Below, in pieces: positions 23,546 to 35,682 of a DNA stretch of 64,000 bases. Source of the DNA: Dendrobium chrysotoxum. Taxonomy: Eukaryota; Streptophyta; Magnoliopsida; Asparagales; Orchidaceae. Under the pieces are notes generated by a model. That model worked only from the letters and a program-made list of their open reading frames with translations, had not been told where the DNA came from and made no database searches. Where the stretch lies: positions 7,316,001 through 7,380,000 of the forward strand of contig CM034303.1 of assembly GCA_019925795.1 (NCBI GenBank), written 5' to 3'. Positions within the stretch are counted from its first letter, which is position 1. Every line of letters starts with the position of its first letter. The translations under genes and the position numbers were made by a program.

Positions 23546-24193
23546 GAAAAATTATTAGGTGCGGACACCGGACGTTCTCCACTAGAACGGCGCCAACGTA
23601 TTTAGCACGTGTTATGACAACTTTCGCTTGGCCCGACGACCCGACCCGGATTGGACGCGAAAAATTAAAAAAACCTGCCCTTTTTTGACTAATTCCTAGG
23701 TAATACTGAGTATTTTTTCGGTAATACCAAATAATACTGAGTAATTTTTGGTAATACCGAGTAATTTTTGGTAATACTGAGTAATTCCTAGGTAATACCG
23801 AGTAATACCTAGGTAATACCGAGTAATACCTAGGTAATACCGAGTAATACCTAGGTAATACCGAGTAATACCTAGGTACTGAGTAATTCCTAGGTAATAC
23901 CGAGTAATACCTAGGTAATACCGAGTAATACCTAGGTAATACCGAGTAATTCTTCGGTAATACCTAGTAATTCCTAGGTAATACCGAGTAATACCTAGGT
24001 AATTCATATGTAATACCGAGTAATTCTTTGGTAATACCGAGTAATACCGGAGTAATTCTTCAGTAATACCGCACGTGCATCATTTGAACTTTTCGGCGAA
24101 ACGGGTCGCCGGGTCTTCGGGTCGCTACGTGGCGCTATTCTAGTGGAGTCCGGACGTAGAGCTACGTCCGGTGTCCGCACCTAATAATTTTTC
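23546..24193. mobile_element. Nonautonomous MULE with 9-bp target duplication
   Basis: The terminal inverted repeats start GAAAAATTATTAGGTGCGG on both ends and continue through CACCGGACGT and TCCACTAGAA. The flanks are GTGCACGCG at 23537-23545 and 24194-24202, a perfect 9-bp duplication as expected for Mutator-like elements. The interior is a minisatellite and no transposase. It lies in the probable 5' leader of the host gene and carries two CACGTG cores (about 23606 and 24073). Confidence 0.9.
23690..24070. repeat. 21-nt minisatellite inside the MULE
   Basis: About 18 units related to GGTAATACCGAGTAATACCTA, with frequent half-unit changes. The 103-residue minus-strand open frame here is only the repeat read as ITRYYLG heptads; it is not a gene. 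Confidence 0.9.
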
Positions 24194-24512
24194 GTGCACG
24201 CGAGGCGGCTCCCGGCCTAGTGGCTAAGAAGAGTACATATGCTGACATATGCTGAGTGAAAATCATATCGCCCAGCGAAATTCAACCGATCTTGCTTGCA
24301 TTGTTCAAAAACAGTTTTTTTATGTATAATTTATTTTATGACGTCTATTTATGAAATTATAAGATATAACAATAATGCTAATGCAACTCTCATTATCTCT
24401 TAGATGAGAGCTTAAGTTTCCATTTTTATAATAAAATTTTTTAAACTTTTTTCCTAAAAAGTTATTTTAGAAAGTAATAAAAAAATTTGTCACAAATAAA
24501 ACTTTATACTTC

Positions 24513-24631
24513 TGCTTTGTTTGGGATGATTTTTTTACTACTTCTTAAAGCAGTTTTTTAGTATAAAAATTTTATTTTTTGTACTAGAAAGCTTTTTAAG
24601 AAGCTATAGGAAAGTTGTCCCAAATAAAACC
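24513..24631. mobile_element. Tourist-like foldback MITE 1
   Basis: GCTTTGTTTGGGATG... and ...GTCCCAAATAAAACC form an inverted repeat over almost the full length, with the core TTTTTTAGTATAAAAATTTTA. Confidence 0.75.
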
Positions 24632-24639
24632 GAAATTTG

Positions 24640-24726
24640 AAATGACATTCTTACTACTTCTTAAAGCAGCTTTTTAGTATAAAATTTGCTTTAAGAAGCA
24701 GTAAGAAAGTCATTCTAAATGAAACC
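24640..24726. mobile_element. Foldback MITE 2, shortened
   Basis: AATGACATTCTTACTACTTC pairs with the complement of GAAGCAGTAAGAAAGTCATT. Same family as MITE 1, and adjacent to it. Confidence 0.65.
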
Positions 24727-25644
24727 TTTAGTCTATCAACTAAGATGTTTGGAGTTCGTATCTTGATATGCATGAGTTTTTCTTAATTAACCTAAATATT
24801 CAAAAAATAACAATATTAAGTTTTTATCTCACTACGTGTATCGGTGTTGTATTTATCTTTTTTCGTCATTAAAATTATGTGATAATTTTTTTTATTATTT
24901 TATACGATTATGTAGATTTTTGGTAGTCATATTTATATATGTGAATCTTGTAAAATTTAACTGTTTTTATTTTAGATATTAAAAAAATTTATGATTTTAT
25001 ATAATCCTAGTGGCATTAAGAAAAATTTTTACAAATATTTCATCTCAATTTTTTTCTATCATGATTATATTTATGAATGTTTAGTCATTTAATTGTACTA
25101 TCTAATAATAGAGTTATTTTTTATTTTAAAATTTAATCGTTTTGTCTAATAATTTAATTATATTTAGGTTTGATGATATGACACTTTTTTTTCTTATATG
25201 AAGGATCAATATAGAAGAACTTTTAATTATATATTAAATTCATTGCCAAGTTCAAATCAAGTAAAGCTGTCAATCAACCAAACTCGGCCTAAGGGACAAT
25301 TAGGCATAGTTGCCCAAGCTTCAAACCTATTATCATCATGAATGAAGTCAATTTACTTCGAAATTAATATATATTATCTATGAAATCAGCGGCGGAATCA
25401 CCGTTCGTTGAGGGTCGGCAATTACTCACCCTAAAAAAATATTTAGTTATAATGGGGGTAAATTGGAAAATTTCCCCCAAAGAAAATTAGTTTGCACTAA
25501 ACCCCCTTCACGCTAGAAGCTGTTCGCTCACTCGCTCACGATCAGTCCGTCCATCACGAACATTTCCTCGCAACCTACAATCTCTCTTCCTCTCACGATC
25601 AACTTCTCTGAATGATGTCCTTGCTCTGCACCTCACGACGTGGT

Positions 25645-26045
25645 TCCACTATGTAGGGCCGGCTATATGAATCTTTTTTCTCCATTATGTTATGATAAGA
25701 GTCAAACTATCATTTGAATCTAATAAAAAAAAACATCATTTCCAATACTTTCTTATCAAGCCTTTTTAAGTCTGTCTAATTCTTTTAACATAGCCAAATC
25801 TAATACATTTACTCTCCTAATCGGGTCATCGGAAGGCTGACATTTTTATGTGAACAAACCATCTAATGTGACTCTCTCTAATCTTATCCGCCACTAGAGC
25901 TACTCCAATCTTTTCACGTATATACTCGTTACACATTCTATCTTTAAGAGTAAATTCACTCATCCACCCGAGCATCCTTATCAATGCAATACTTAATTTA
26001 ATTATATGCTTCTCTTTAAATTAACCTATGATCACTTTAATTTAT
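25645..26045 (-). mobile_element. 5'-truncated RTE LINE fragment
   Basis: The minus strand matches the 3' end of the RTE element at 32485-35665: GATTCATATAGCCGGCCC, GATGACCCGATTAGGA, GATGGTTTGTTCACATAA and GTGAAAAGATTGGAGTAGC, in the same order. The 3' end is at ATAGTGG near 25650. No open frame. Confidence 0.85.
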
Positions 26046-26663
26046 TATGATGTGATTATTTAATGATTTAATTTTTTTTAATTTGTATTATTATGAAATC
26101 ATGAAAACTATTATTAAATAAATCATTAATAATCTATATCATAAATTATTATTTAATTTTTTAAATTATAGATAGATTTTGGAATATTTACTTAGCACAC
26201 TATTATTTGTTTAATTAATCTCTTACATATAAAAAAAATTACTTATAATATTATATTTAATAGAGAAATATTATTAGTGATTATATCAAATTATAATTCA
26301 CAATGAGCTTTCTTGACCATGTCAAAAAATGGGAGAAAAATTATATTGTTGCAATTTACAAATAAGTTGGGCATATATATATATATATATACTAAGGTAG
26401 ATAATTATATTTTTTTATGCATTAAAAAGAGGTAGTATAGTTTAGGTTATTGTGATTATTTTTATTCATGAAGAGGAAGTATAGTTTAATTATTCTATTT
26501 TTGTTTTTTTGAGCCTCTATGAAGAGGTTATAAGACCTTCATTAATCTTTGAGGGCACCCACAAGCCTATATTTTGGCAGTCAATGACTAGTTGTATATA
26601 TTAATTAAGCAATTAAATATAACTTATGGCCACTTAAAATTTGATTTTTGGGCTACTTATTGA

Positions 26664-26792
26664 GGCTTAGTTTGGAATAGCTTTCTAACTGCTTTTTAAA
26701 GCTATTTTTTAGTATAAAATTTCTGAAATTAGAAATTTTTATACTAAAAAATTGTTTTAGAAAGCAATAAGAAAATTGTCCCAAATGAAACA
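26664..26792. mobile_element. Tourist-like foldback MITE 3 with TGA duplication
   Basis: GGCTTAGTTTGGAATAGC ... GTCCCAAATGAAACA, nearly a perfect hairpin, flanked by TGA (26661-26663 and 26793-26795). The 3-bp duplication and the GGCYT-GTTTGG-like terminus suggest PIF/Harbinger. Confidence 0.82.
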
Positions 26793-27217
26793 TGAGTCAT
26801 AAAAAATTCTATATACACAAATAAACTTTTACCCTAAATGAAGTTGATTTACTCATATGTCAAATTAAGTAAGAAAGTTTATTTGAGCTTTAAGGTTCTA
26901 TCTTATTCAAGATGAAAACCTCCAAGTGATCAACATTATGATTTTTTGAGATTAAGCATAGAGTGATATTTCTCTCAATTTTATAATTTTATTTCTATTT
27001 ATTTTCTTCATAGCTATTTTGTAATCATTTATATTGGGATTATATTAAGTATTTAGGTGATAGTTTTAGTGACCATCAAATTATTAGATTATTTTGAAAG
27101 AAAGTATTTCCCATAATTTTATAAGCGATAGCATTGATGTGGCACATTTATTAATAAAAAGTGTAAGTGCTCAATTCTCTTTAAGAAAGTGAGGGTACGT
27201 GAGGGTTCTCCTCTTAA

Positions 27218-27346
27218 GTTTCTTTTGGGACAGCTTTTTTATTGCTTTCTGAAATAGTTTTTTAATACAAAAATTTCTAATTCGAGAAATTTTTATACTA
27301 AAATACTGCTTCAGAAAGCAACAAGAAAGCTACCTCAACCAAAGCC
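27218..27346. mobile_element. Tourist-like foldback MITE 4
   Basis: TCTTTTGGGACAGC ... CTACCTCAACCAAAGCC, with the central palindrome ATTTCTAATTCGAGAAAT. Same family; no clean target duplication. Confidence 0.72.
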
Positions 27347-28389
27347 TCAGAGGGAGCAAAAAAAAAAAATTTGATTATCTCATAAAATGAAATCCTAAGT
27401 ATGATGTGTTTTGGTATGGATGTAGGCTATTTAATAGGTCAAACAATATAAATATTGATTATGCACATTATTATTTATAGTTGGATTTACTTTCATTGTA
27501 TATTTACTTGTTAATTTTCCTTTCATATTATTTTAATGAAAGATTTGATTGAATTAACAAAATGCATAAGTAGTTGAGTAATCTTAAACATTGCTCTTAA
27601 CAAGTCAGTTGTGCTTGGAGGCATAATTGTAACATATCACCTCATATTATTATTATGTAGACAGTTGTGTTTGGTGCTTGATAAAATTAATCATATAAGA
27701 TAGTTTAGTATGTTCATCTTAATTATTAGCTTTATCTGATATTCAAAATTCTTACTTGGTTATTTTATTACATTAGCAAAATCACGTCATTGATAATTAG
27801 TTTAAATCACTTACTTTATAATATATCATATATTATATTATTTATCACCGACATTGTTGTTGAGATATCATAAAAAATCTACTTGATCAAGCATGAATCT
27901 CGTGGGAAGATTCAAATGAAAAATTTCAAACTTATATTAGGGATTCTCCATATTCCGATTTCAGCGAACATATAGTTGAAATAAACATTTCAATGAAATA
28001 AACCCATTGATTCAAAAAATGAATTAATACGAGTCCAAATTAACCCGGTTCTAGCATTCCAAGCATAATTAAAAATTTTAGGACATTAATTGTAGAACTA
28101 AATAATCTCCAAATATTGCAAGCTTTATAATCAAATCAAGTGCCTTGACAAGAAAAATTCAATGAGCCCAAGATTGCTTAATTTTAACACCATTAAAGCA
28201 TTCAAATATTGAAAGAATGGTCTATAATTAAGTGAATCAATACGAGCCATTTGATGGAAACTTTCGGATTTTAGCTATATTTATGAAGAGTGCAACTCTC
28301 AAAATCTATAAATAGGCCCACATTCCTTATATGGAGGGGATGAAAGATGAAGTTTGACCTCGAACTTTAACTTGAAATTAGAGAAAGCT

Positions 28390-28645
28390 CAGCCATCTAA
28401 CCACCATCGCTCGATCACCGTTATCAAATTGTTACCATTAAAACACTGACATCTAACCATTGTCATCCAACCATCACCATCTGATCACCTACTATGGTCA
28501 TCCGACTACCGTCGCCCGACTACTATTCTTCAACAATCATCGTTCAACTATAGTCATCCGACCATCATCGCTTGACTATGGTCCTCTGATTACCCTTGCC
28601 CGACTACAGTTCTCTAACCATCATTGTCTTGTTGCAACACCATTT
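28390..28645. repeat. Degenerate minisatellite, left block
   Basis: Irregular units such as CATCCGACTACCGTCGCCCG and ACTATGGTCCTCTGATTACC, built from CCGACYATSRTC. The same units resume at 30385-30560, so the family B sequence between them probably inserted into one array. Confidence 0.7.
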
Positions 28646-29139
28646 CCTGATAAAGGTCCTTTAGCTACTACTTGAAAGTACTTACGACACACCGGGGGGG
28701 TGTTAATTGGTTCTTTTAAAATCTTTTCGAAAATTTTAAAAATCTTTTGCTTAAAAAACAAATCTTTAGATATATAGAAGCGATAAAAAAACTCACAGGC
28801 AATTACTTTTTTTTTGCCTAGAAAACAACTATTAATTTTTTTTTATTTTTCTTTATTGATTTTCAAAACAAAAAATCAATAAAAATAATAATCAGAATCC
28901 TCCCTCACATATGTAATTAAAATCAAACCATAGTGCAATAAAGTAAATCGCAAGCAGAGTAAACTGCAACAAAGGTAAGAAAATGCAAACCAAGATTTAT
29001 AGTGATTCGATCAAATTAACCTATGTCCACTTCCTAAAGGTCCTCTTCTTTAGGTATTATACTAAACATGCCTCTCCTTTCAGCACACAGCTATGAAAAA
29101 AATCACCCTTACGAACTCTTCACACACTAAGAATCTCCC

Positions 29140-29360
29140 TCCTCTCGCCTCCATGGCCCGACAAAGATGTCGTATCTCTTTTCCCCTCCATGGCCCGACA
29201 AAGATGGCATACATCCTTTCGCCTCCAAGCCTGACGGAGATGTTGATCCTCCTTTCGCTTCCAAGCCCAACAGAGATGTTGTCCCTTATTTCACTTCCAA
29301 GCTCGACGGAAATGCTGATCTCTCCTTTCGCTTCCATGCCCGGTGGAGATGTCAAAACCC
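29140..29360. repeat. 36-39-nt minisatellite within family B
   Basis: Six units of the type CCTTTCGCTTCCAAGCCCGA followed by CGGAGATGTTGAT. The three overlapping open frames here are repeat translations. Confidence 0.82.
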
Positions 29361-29594
29361 TAGCCTCCTTGTCTGGTGAGTTTTTTTCACCAAAGTCTCT
29401 ACTTCCCAAAGCTCTCCACCCCAGAGCTCCACCAAACACAATCAGAGGACCCAAGGTGAAGGATAGTTGAAGCAACCATGTGATCCCTCTCACACCTTTT
29501 GACTCTCTCAAGACACTCTCCCTCTCTCAGCCTCACCTCCTCTCTCTCCTTGTGAATGTGGACTCTCTCCAAGCTTAATATTCAATTTTAAGTC

Positions 29595-29900
29595 TTCTGA
29601 TCGTACAATACGAAGCACTGATTGTATAGTACGATGCACTGATTGTACAGTATGATTAGTTTAATTATGTCGAAGATTGTCTTGTATAATTATAAATCGT
29701 CAAGTATGATTAATTTCGATCGAATCTTAGATTATACAGGATGAACCAAAATTCATTCGGAGAGCTCTCGGGTGGATCGGACTGTACGATGTTTTTATCA
29801 TATAGTACGATCTGCAATTAAATTAGATCCGATTCAATTTCTTAATCTATGGATTAAATTAGGCAATATAATTAATGTTCATATAGTACAAATTGGTTCA
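29595..29900. repeat. Decayed near-palindrome cluster
   Basis: About eight diverged versions of ATCGTACAGTACGAT (for example ATTGTACAGTATGAT and GATTGTATAGTACGAT). Better preserved copies occur at 60120-60930. Confidence 0.65.
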
Positions 29901-30384
29901 TACACTATGATGAGTTCAATTTTTAAAATTTAAAATTGCCTAATTTGGTAAACATAGATTTGATGGTGAGGTTTTATCAAAATAGTTGATCATAGAGCAT
30001 GATTAATTATATTCTAATCTTAATTATTCTTGTTTAATTAAATATTTAAATTATTTTGTGTTTGAACAGATCGTACAACACGCTTAATAAAAAAATTTAA
30101 ATATTTAATTTCACTCAACCTTTCATGTGTGTGTAAGGTTACTAAGCCAATATACATCTAATACAAAAATAAGCTCAAGAAAAAAAAATATACTCTGTAA
30201 CATACAGACTTACTTTTATTCTGACACTATAATGTCTTGAGTCAATTTTTCTGTCTTTACTTGGTGTATGTTGTACATGAAATGGTTAGTAGCACACAAA
30301 ATAAATATATAATATATAATGATAGAATAAGAAAATAAACATCCAATAATATTTGTAATTATAAAAAATATTGTCAAGCTCTCG

Positions 30385-30560
30385 GATTGCAACATTATTG
30401 CCCGACTATGGTCCTTTGACCGTTGTCACCAGACTATGGTCAGTTGACCACCATCGCCTATGATTCTTTGATCATCATCCTCGAGTATGGTCCTTTAACC
30501 GCCATCATCTAACATCAATCCTCTGACTATTATTGCCCGATTACGATCCATGAACCACTA
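30385..30560. repeat. Degenerate minisatellite, right block
   Basis: Units such as GCCCGACTATGGTCCTTTGA, continuing the array of 28390-28645. Confidence 0.68.
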
Positions 30561-31049
30561 TAATTGTCAACTTTTTGACTGGGAAACTGTTGCGACATTT
30601 GACACGTATTGGCTCTATGACATTAAAAAAGAACTACTACCCTGGTTCCCCACCTAATGTAATAATGGCTTTGACTGATGCCATGATGCTTAAGGCAGCA
30701 TTGCGGTACCGAATTAAATGGCCCAATCTCTCAATCCCATTGATGCGTTGGTTTTCAAGTTCAATGCTACGACATTGTGGAGAAGGTGATATGGCACTGC
30801 AGTGTTATATATAGTGGCACTAGAGTGCCCATGGCAAGGTAAGGGCATTGCAGCTCTCGAAGTCCTAGCATTGCGATGCCAGAATAAATTTTCACCTTTC
30901 TCTCAAATCTAAAAAAAATTCAGTCAAGTACCGAAGCCATATTACCTATGAACACGCAGTCATGCAAACTCTAAATGTCAAACCACCTTAAACAAACCTA
31001 ATGAAAATATAATACTACTCAAAATAATCATACTACTATTGGATGACTA
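30561..31049. other. Noncoding, short imperfect repeats
   Basis: Repeated GGCATTGCAG/GGCACTGCAG/GCATTGCGG words near 30690-30880. The 79-codon frame at 30575 has no recognisable content. Confidence 0.4.
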
Positions 31050-32467
31050 TGGCACCCCAAGAGAGGGGTGAATTGAGTTTTAAAGTTTTTATTAAAATAA
31101 GGTAATTAAAATAATTCTAAAGCTATTTTACAAAGAATAAATAATCACATATTTTTTTATAAAAATAAAAAAATAAATGCAATAAAAGAAAATAAAATGC
31201 ATAATATTTTTATGTGGTTCAGCCCGGATTCTAATTCGGCCTATGTCCATGCTAGCTAACTCTCGGGCTAGAATCCACTAATCCCAGGTTTGTCTTGCAA
31301 ACCTCACTTCTTTAAACCAAAGTTCTTTACAACCTAAGTACTCTCCTACACGAGTAAGTACAATCCAATCTAATTATAATTTAAACTTTATTAAGCCAAA
31401 TGGCTTAGCTCAAGAAATTAAAAAATATAATTTGATATAAATAATACAAGATCAAATTATCTTGCAATAAAATGACTAAAATATTTAAGGTGATCTTATA
31501 ATTTAATTTTCATCACCTCACTACTTGTAAATGAAATATAAAATTTACTCACTTTAAGATAGATTTATATTTGAATAAAAATATGAATAATATTTTAAAT
31601 AAAAATAGTTTTCATGCTGATTTAAATTATAACTCCTCAAATCACATAATGCTTTTAATAAAAAATGAATTAAATTTGAAATATAAATCTATGCCACGTA
31701 AAAGAAATTAAAAATACTTAATTTGCTATCTTTATGAATTTAAAAGATTTAACATATAAAACTTAAAATAATATTCTCAACTAATATTTCACCAAATGAT
31801 AAATATTTTTAAGAAAATATATGGTAAAACAAAAAGAACATCAAGTAAATATTTAGAGAAAGGAAGCAAACTCAAGAACTCCAAAAGATGTTACATGATT
31901 TAGTGCGTTGAAGCTTTCCAACTAAAAATTTGATCTTGTAAATGAAAAGAGCTCTTGAAATTAATATCAAAGTTTCTTCTTTCAAGATTTAGCATGTAAA
32001 GAAGGAAAGAGGAATAAAAGGATTGCAGGAATTTTTTTATTTTAAACAGCCCACACATGAAGAGAAAGATGAATATTTAAAGGGAAAGGGTTAATAAAGT
32101 CAAATTTGAATAAAACTGTTAATTTAATATTAATTTATAAACTAATAATATTATATTTGATAAAGAATTCATTTATATTAAATAAATATAAGTTTCAAAC
32201 TGCTATAAAATGGCTACCCAACAAATAATATTAAAATCAGATAAAGTTTAAAAATTTCTTATAAATTCAATATAGCTTCAAATGGGTCATATAACCTATC
32301 AATTTCTATTTACAGAATCCAAGAAATCTAATGAAGCAAAAATTAAGTCATGATGCCATCAGAATAATATCGTATACAACAAAATAAAAACTTATGCACA
32401 TTTTAATATATGTAAAGATATATTAGATATTCATATAATATTATGAAGTATTTTAAATAATATTAAT
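31050..32467 (+). repeat. Family B dispersed repeat, copy 2 (AT-rich)
   Basis: GAGAGGGGTGAATTGAGTTT at about 31072 and ATGTGGTTCAGCCCGG...GGCCTATGTCCATG at about 31213-31250 match the first two modules of the other copies. The remainder is AT-rich and noncoding up to the LINE target site. Confidence 0.55.
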
Positions 32468-32772
32468 TATATATTAGTAAATATTAACACTGTCATTACC
32501 AGGTCCCAAGTCTTGGATGAGAAAAGTGGATGGTTGTGTTAAGTAGTCGACAGCCAGCGTAAAATTTGTCGAATAATAATGACATAATTCCTTTAAGAAA
32601 TTGTGTTAATACTAGGACGTCCCCTAGAAGCGACGCGCCGTATGGCCTGAATACAACGATAAATGTGCAAGGGCCACTACACCGGTACTCGGGTGCAGTG
32701 TTAAATAAGTAAGGGTTCCCACATCAAGGACGGATGTGGGCAAAGAAGCTAGTCTATAAAACTAAAATTAGG

Positions 32773-33530
32773 ATATGAACTTGGAATATAGGTTCCCTTA
32801 TAGAAAAATTAATGAAATTAATAGATATTATGATTCATAGGAAGATAAATATTATGTGCATTCAAGAAACTAAATGGGTTGGAGAGCAGGCTAAGGAGAT
32901 TGATAGTTTAGGATTTAAACTTTGGTATTCGGGTAGGAGTCGTACTAGAATTGGTGTAGGTGTGATTTTAGATAAGAGTTTGAAGGATAATGTTATAAAT
33001 ATTAATAGAATTAGAGATAGAATTATAGCTTTAAAGATTATTATTGATGTTAAGATTATTAACATTATAAGTGTTTATGCTCCTCAAGTGGATTTAGATA
33101 TAGGTTCAAAATTAAAATTTTGAAATGACTTAGAAGAATTAATATAAAAGATACCTTTTGAAGAAAGAGTTTTTATTGGAGGAGATTTAAATGGATATGT
33201 TGGTAGAGAGGTAGATGATTTTAAAAGTATTTATGGTGGCCATGGGTTTAGAACGATAAATGAAGTTGATAAGTCTATATTAGATTTTTACTTAGCTTAT
33301 GATTTTTTAATTGCTAATATCTTATTTAAAAAAAAGAATGAGCATCTCATTAATTATAAAAATGGATATAATATAACTCAGATTGATTATTTTCTTATAA
33401 GAAAATTAGATCGTTTAGATTGTAAAGATTGTAAAGTTATTCATAGTGAAAATTTATGTACCCAATATCGTTTATTAGTTTTGGACTTTAAGATAATGAG
33501 GCAGAAAATAAAAAATAAAGTAAAATGATA
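32773..33530 (+). pseudogene. RTE endonuclease domain
   Basis: TWNIGSLIEK, then NIMCIQETKWVGEQAKEID (catalytic Glu), VYAPQVD, IGGDLNGYVGREVDDF (the DxN motif), and IDYFLIRK. Matches the plant RTE APE domain. TGA replaces a residue at the very start (near 32776); further stops lie near 33121 and 33526. Confidence 0.85.
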
Positions 33531-34052
33531 TTCTTGGATTAGTTGGGGGCATTTAAAAAATATTAATTAAAAATATTTTTGAGAGTAAAATTTTAGATCT
33601 TAAGATGTTGTCTGTGCATGAGGATGCTAATATTTTGTCGGAAAAAATGGCTAGTGATATTAAGAATATTACAAAAGATGTGCTTGGAGTTTCAAAGGAA
33701 AAAGATTCTAATAATAAAAATAGTTGGTGGTGGAATCCAAATGTACAAGAAAAGATTAAAAATAAGAAGATTTCTTATAAAAATTAGTTTAATTATAAAA
33801 ATTATGATAATTAAAAAATATATAAAGAGGTACATAAGGAATCTAAGAAAGCAATATGCGATGCAAAGAGCTTAGCTTTTAGTGATTTATATAATAGATA
33901 AGATACTAAGGAGGGAGAAAGATATATGTATAAGTTAGCCAAACAAAGTGATAGGAGTAGTAAGGATTTAGTTCAAGTGAAGTGTATTAAGGATGAAGAC
34001 TAGAAATTACCTTTCTTAGAAGATGATATTCAACAAAGGTGGATGAGATATT

Positions 34053-35640
34053 TTGCTAAACTTTTTTAATAAAAAATGTGAAAATACAATTGACTGTAAT
34101 GACCTTAGCACCCTAAATAAAAATAAAGATTTCTATTTTTATCGGCGTATTAGTAAAATCAAAGTTAGAGGTGGAAAAGCTGTTGGAACTGATGATATTC
34201 CAATGGAGGGTGGAAAAGCTGTTGGACCTGATGATATTCCAATGGAGGTGTGGAAATGCTTAGGAGATGAAGGAATTTCTTGGCTTACTAAACTTTTTAA
34301 TATTGTTTTGAAGACTAAAAAGATGCTAGATGAGTGGACAATGAGTATGTTAATCCCTATTTTTAAGAATAAAAGTGATGCACAAGATTGTGTGAATTAT
34401 AGAGGAATTAAGTTAATGTGTTATATTTTAAAGCTTTGGGAGCAAGTTATGGAGCGTAGGTTGCGACGTGATACTAATGTTTCTCAAAATCAATTGGGAT
34501 TCATGCTGGGTAGGTCTACTATGGAAGCCATATATTTATTAAGAGGTTTGATGGAGAAATATAGAGAGAATAAGGAGGATTTACATATGATATTTATTGA
34601 TTTAGAAAAAGCATATGATAAAGTTCCAAGAGAATTGCTATGGAGAGTTTTTGAAAAGAAAGGAGTTAATAATGCTTATATTAAAATTATTAAAGATATG
34701 TATGCAGGAGGTATTACTTGTGTTCAAACACAAGGTGGCTTGACCAAGTATTTCCCAATTTCAGTTGGATTACATCAAGGATCAGCCTTAAGCTCATATC
34801 TTTTTATTTTAGTCGTGGATGTTCTCACTAGACATTTGCAAGAGGATGTACCTTAGTGTATGCCTTTTGCTGATGATATTCTTCTTGTTGATAAGACTAG
34901 AGAGGGAGTTGAAGGTAAACTTGAATTGTGGAGGTCAACCTTAGAGTCTAAAGGTTTTCGCTTGAGTAGATCTAAAACGAAATATATGGAGTATAATTTT
35001 AGTAATAATAGACCTAGTGAGGGGATTGTGACTTTGGGCGATCAAGTCATTAATAAGAGTACACGTTTTAGATATCTTGGATATATTGTTCAAAATGATA
35101 GTGAAATAGATGGGGATATTATCAGCAAAATCTAAGTTGGATGGTTGAAGTGGAGGAATGCATCGGGCTTATTGTGTGATAGAAAAGTACCCCTCAAACT
35201 TAAGGGAAAATTCTATAAAATGGTGGTGAGACCTGCAATGCTTTATGGTGTCGAATGTAGGCCATTAAAAGAGAGAAGCATAATACTAAGTTAAGTGTTG
35301 CAGAGATGAGGATGCTCAGGTGGATGAGTGGCTTTACCCTTAGAGATAGGATACGAAATGAGCATATATGTGAAAAGGTTGGAGTAGCTCCAGTGGAAGA
35401 TAAGATTAAAGAGAGTCGCCTTAGATGGTTTGGTCACATAAAACGGCGGCCTCCCGATGACCCGATTAGGAAAGTAAAGGTAATAGATTTGACTTATGTT
35501 AAGAAAGGTAGAGGTAGACCTAAAAAGACTTGGTTAGAAAATATTAGAAATGATCTTTCTTTATTAGATTTAAACGAGAATTTGACTTTTAACAGGACAT
35601 AATGGAGAAAAAAGATTCATGTAGCTGACCCCATGTAGTG
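34053..35640 (+). pseudogene. RTE reverse transcriptase and C-terminal domain
   Basis: Conserved blocks: DDIPMEVWKCLGDEGISWL, YRGIKLM, QLGFMLGRSTMEAIYLLRGL, FIDLEKAYDKVPRELLW, GLHQGSALSSYLF, the active site FADDILLVD (34863), KGFRLSRSKTKYME, and GRGRPKKTWLENIRNDL at the end. Breaks: TAG at 34855 where Trp is expected, TAA near 35133, a frameshift near 35290. An in-frame 39-nt duplication at 34171-34248 repeats GKAVGXDDIPMEG. Confidence 0.9.
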
Positions 35641-35682
35641 GGATAAAGGCTTGATGTTGTTGTTGTATATATTAGTAAATAT

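Larger units (their letters stand above)
24203..25640. other. AT-rich intergenic DNA with MITEs
   Basis: Upstream of the unknown-function gene. Apart from two foldback MITEs (24513-24631 and 24640-24726), nothing is supported. 25380-25640 is less AT-rich (TCGCTCACTCGCTCACGATC) and may be unannotated repeat. Confidence 0.5.
26046..28385. other. AT-rich noncoding DNA
   Basis: Contains MITEs 3 and 4 and a short (TA)n at 26371-26391. No gene is seen on either strand; reading frames are short and low-complexity. Confidence 0.55.
28690..30370 (+). repeat. Family B dispersed repeat, copy 1
   Basis: Starts with a G-run and TGTTAATTGGTTCTTTTAAA, then GTGATTCGATCA...CCTATGTCCACTTCC near 29000, and AACCATGTGATCCCTCTCACACC near 29475. 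The same modules occur in order at 59300-60960, and the first two at 31050. These features look like LTR or leader sequence of an unclassified retroelement; no protein is recognised. Confidence 0.65.
32485..35665 (+). mobile_element. Near-full-length RTE-clade LINE with 17-bp target duplication
   Basis: TATATATTAGTAAATAT occurs just before (32468-32484) and just after (35666-35682) the element. Order: 285-bp 5' region, apurinic endonuclease, reverse transcriptase, C-terminal RTE domain, short 3' UTR ending in GATGTTGTTGTTG, the trinucleotide tail typical of RTE. Both domains are broken by stops and shifts. Confidence 0.93.

Noticed and set aside
23527..23568. Extended N-terminus of the unknown-function gene (first residue shown as Met)
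   Set aside because: The codon is GTG within the MULE terminus; the first ATG is at 23526.
23696..24007. 103-residue frame of ITRYYLG heptads
   Set aside because: It is the 21-nt minisatellite inside a MULE read in one frame; no start context or flanking exon.
28390..28645. CRISPR-like array from regular 18-20-nt words
   Set aside because: Units are degenerate, spacers absent, and the context is plant nuclear repeat DNA.
29080..29511. 143-residue minus-strand frame
   Set aside because: Mostly repeat translation of the 36-39-nt minisatellite; equally open on the plus strand.
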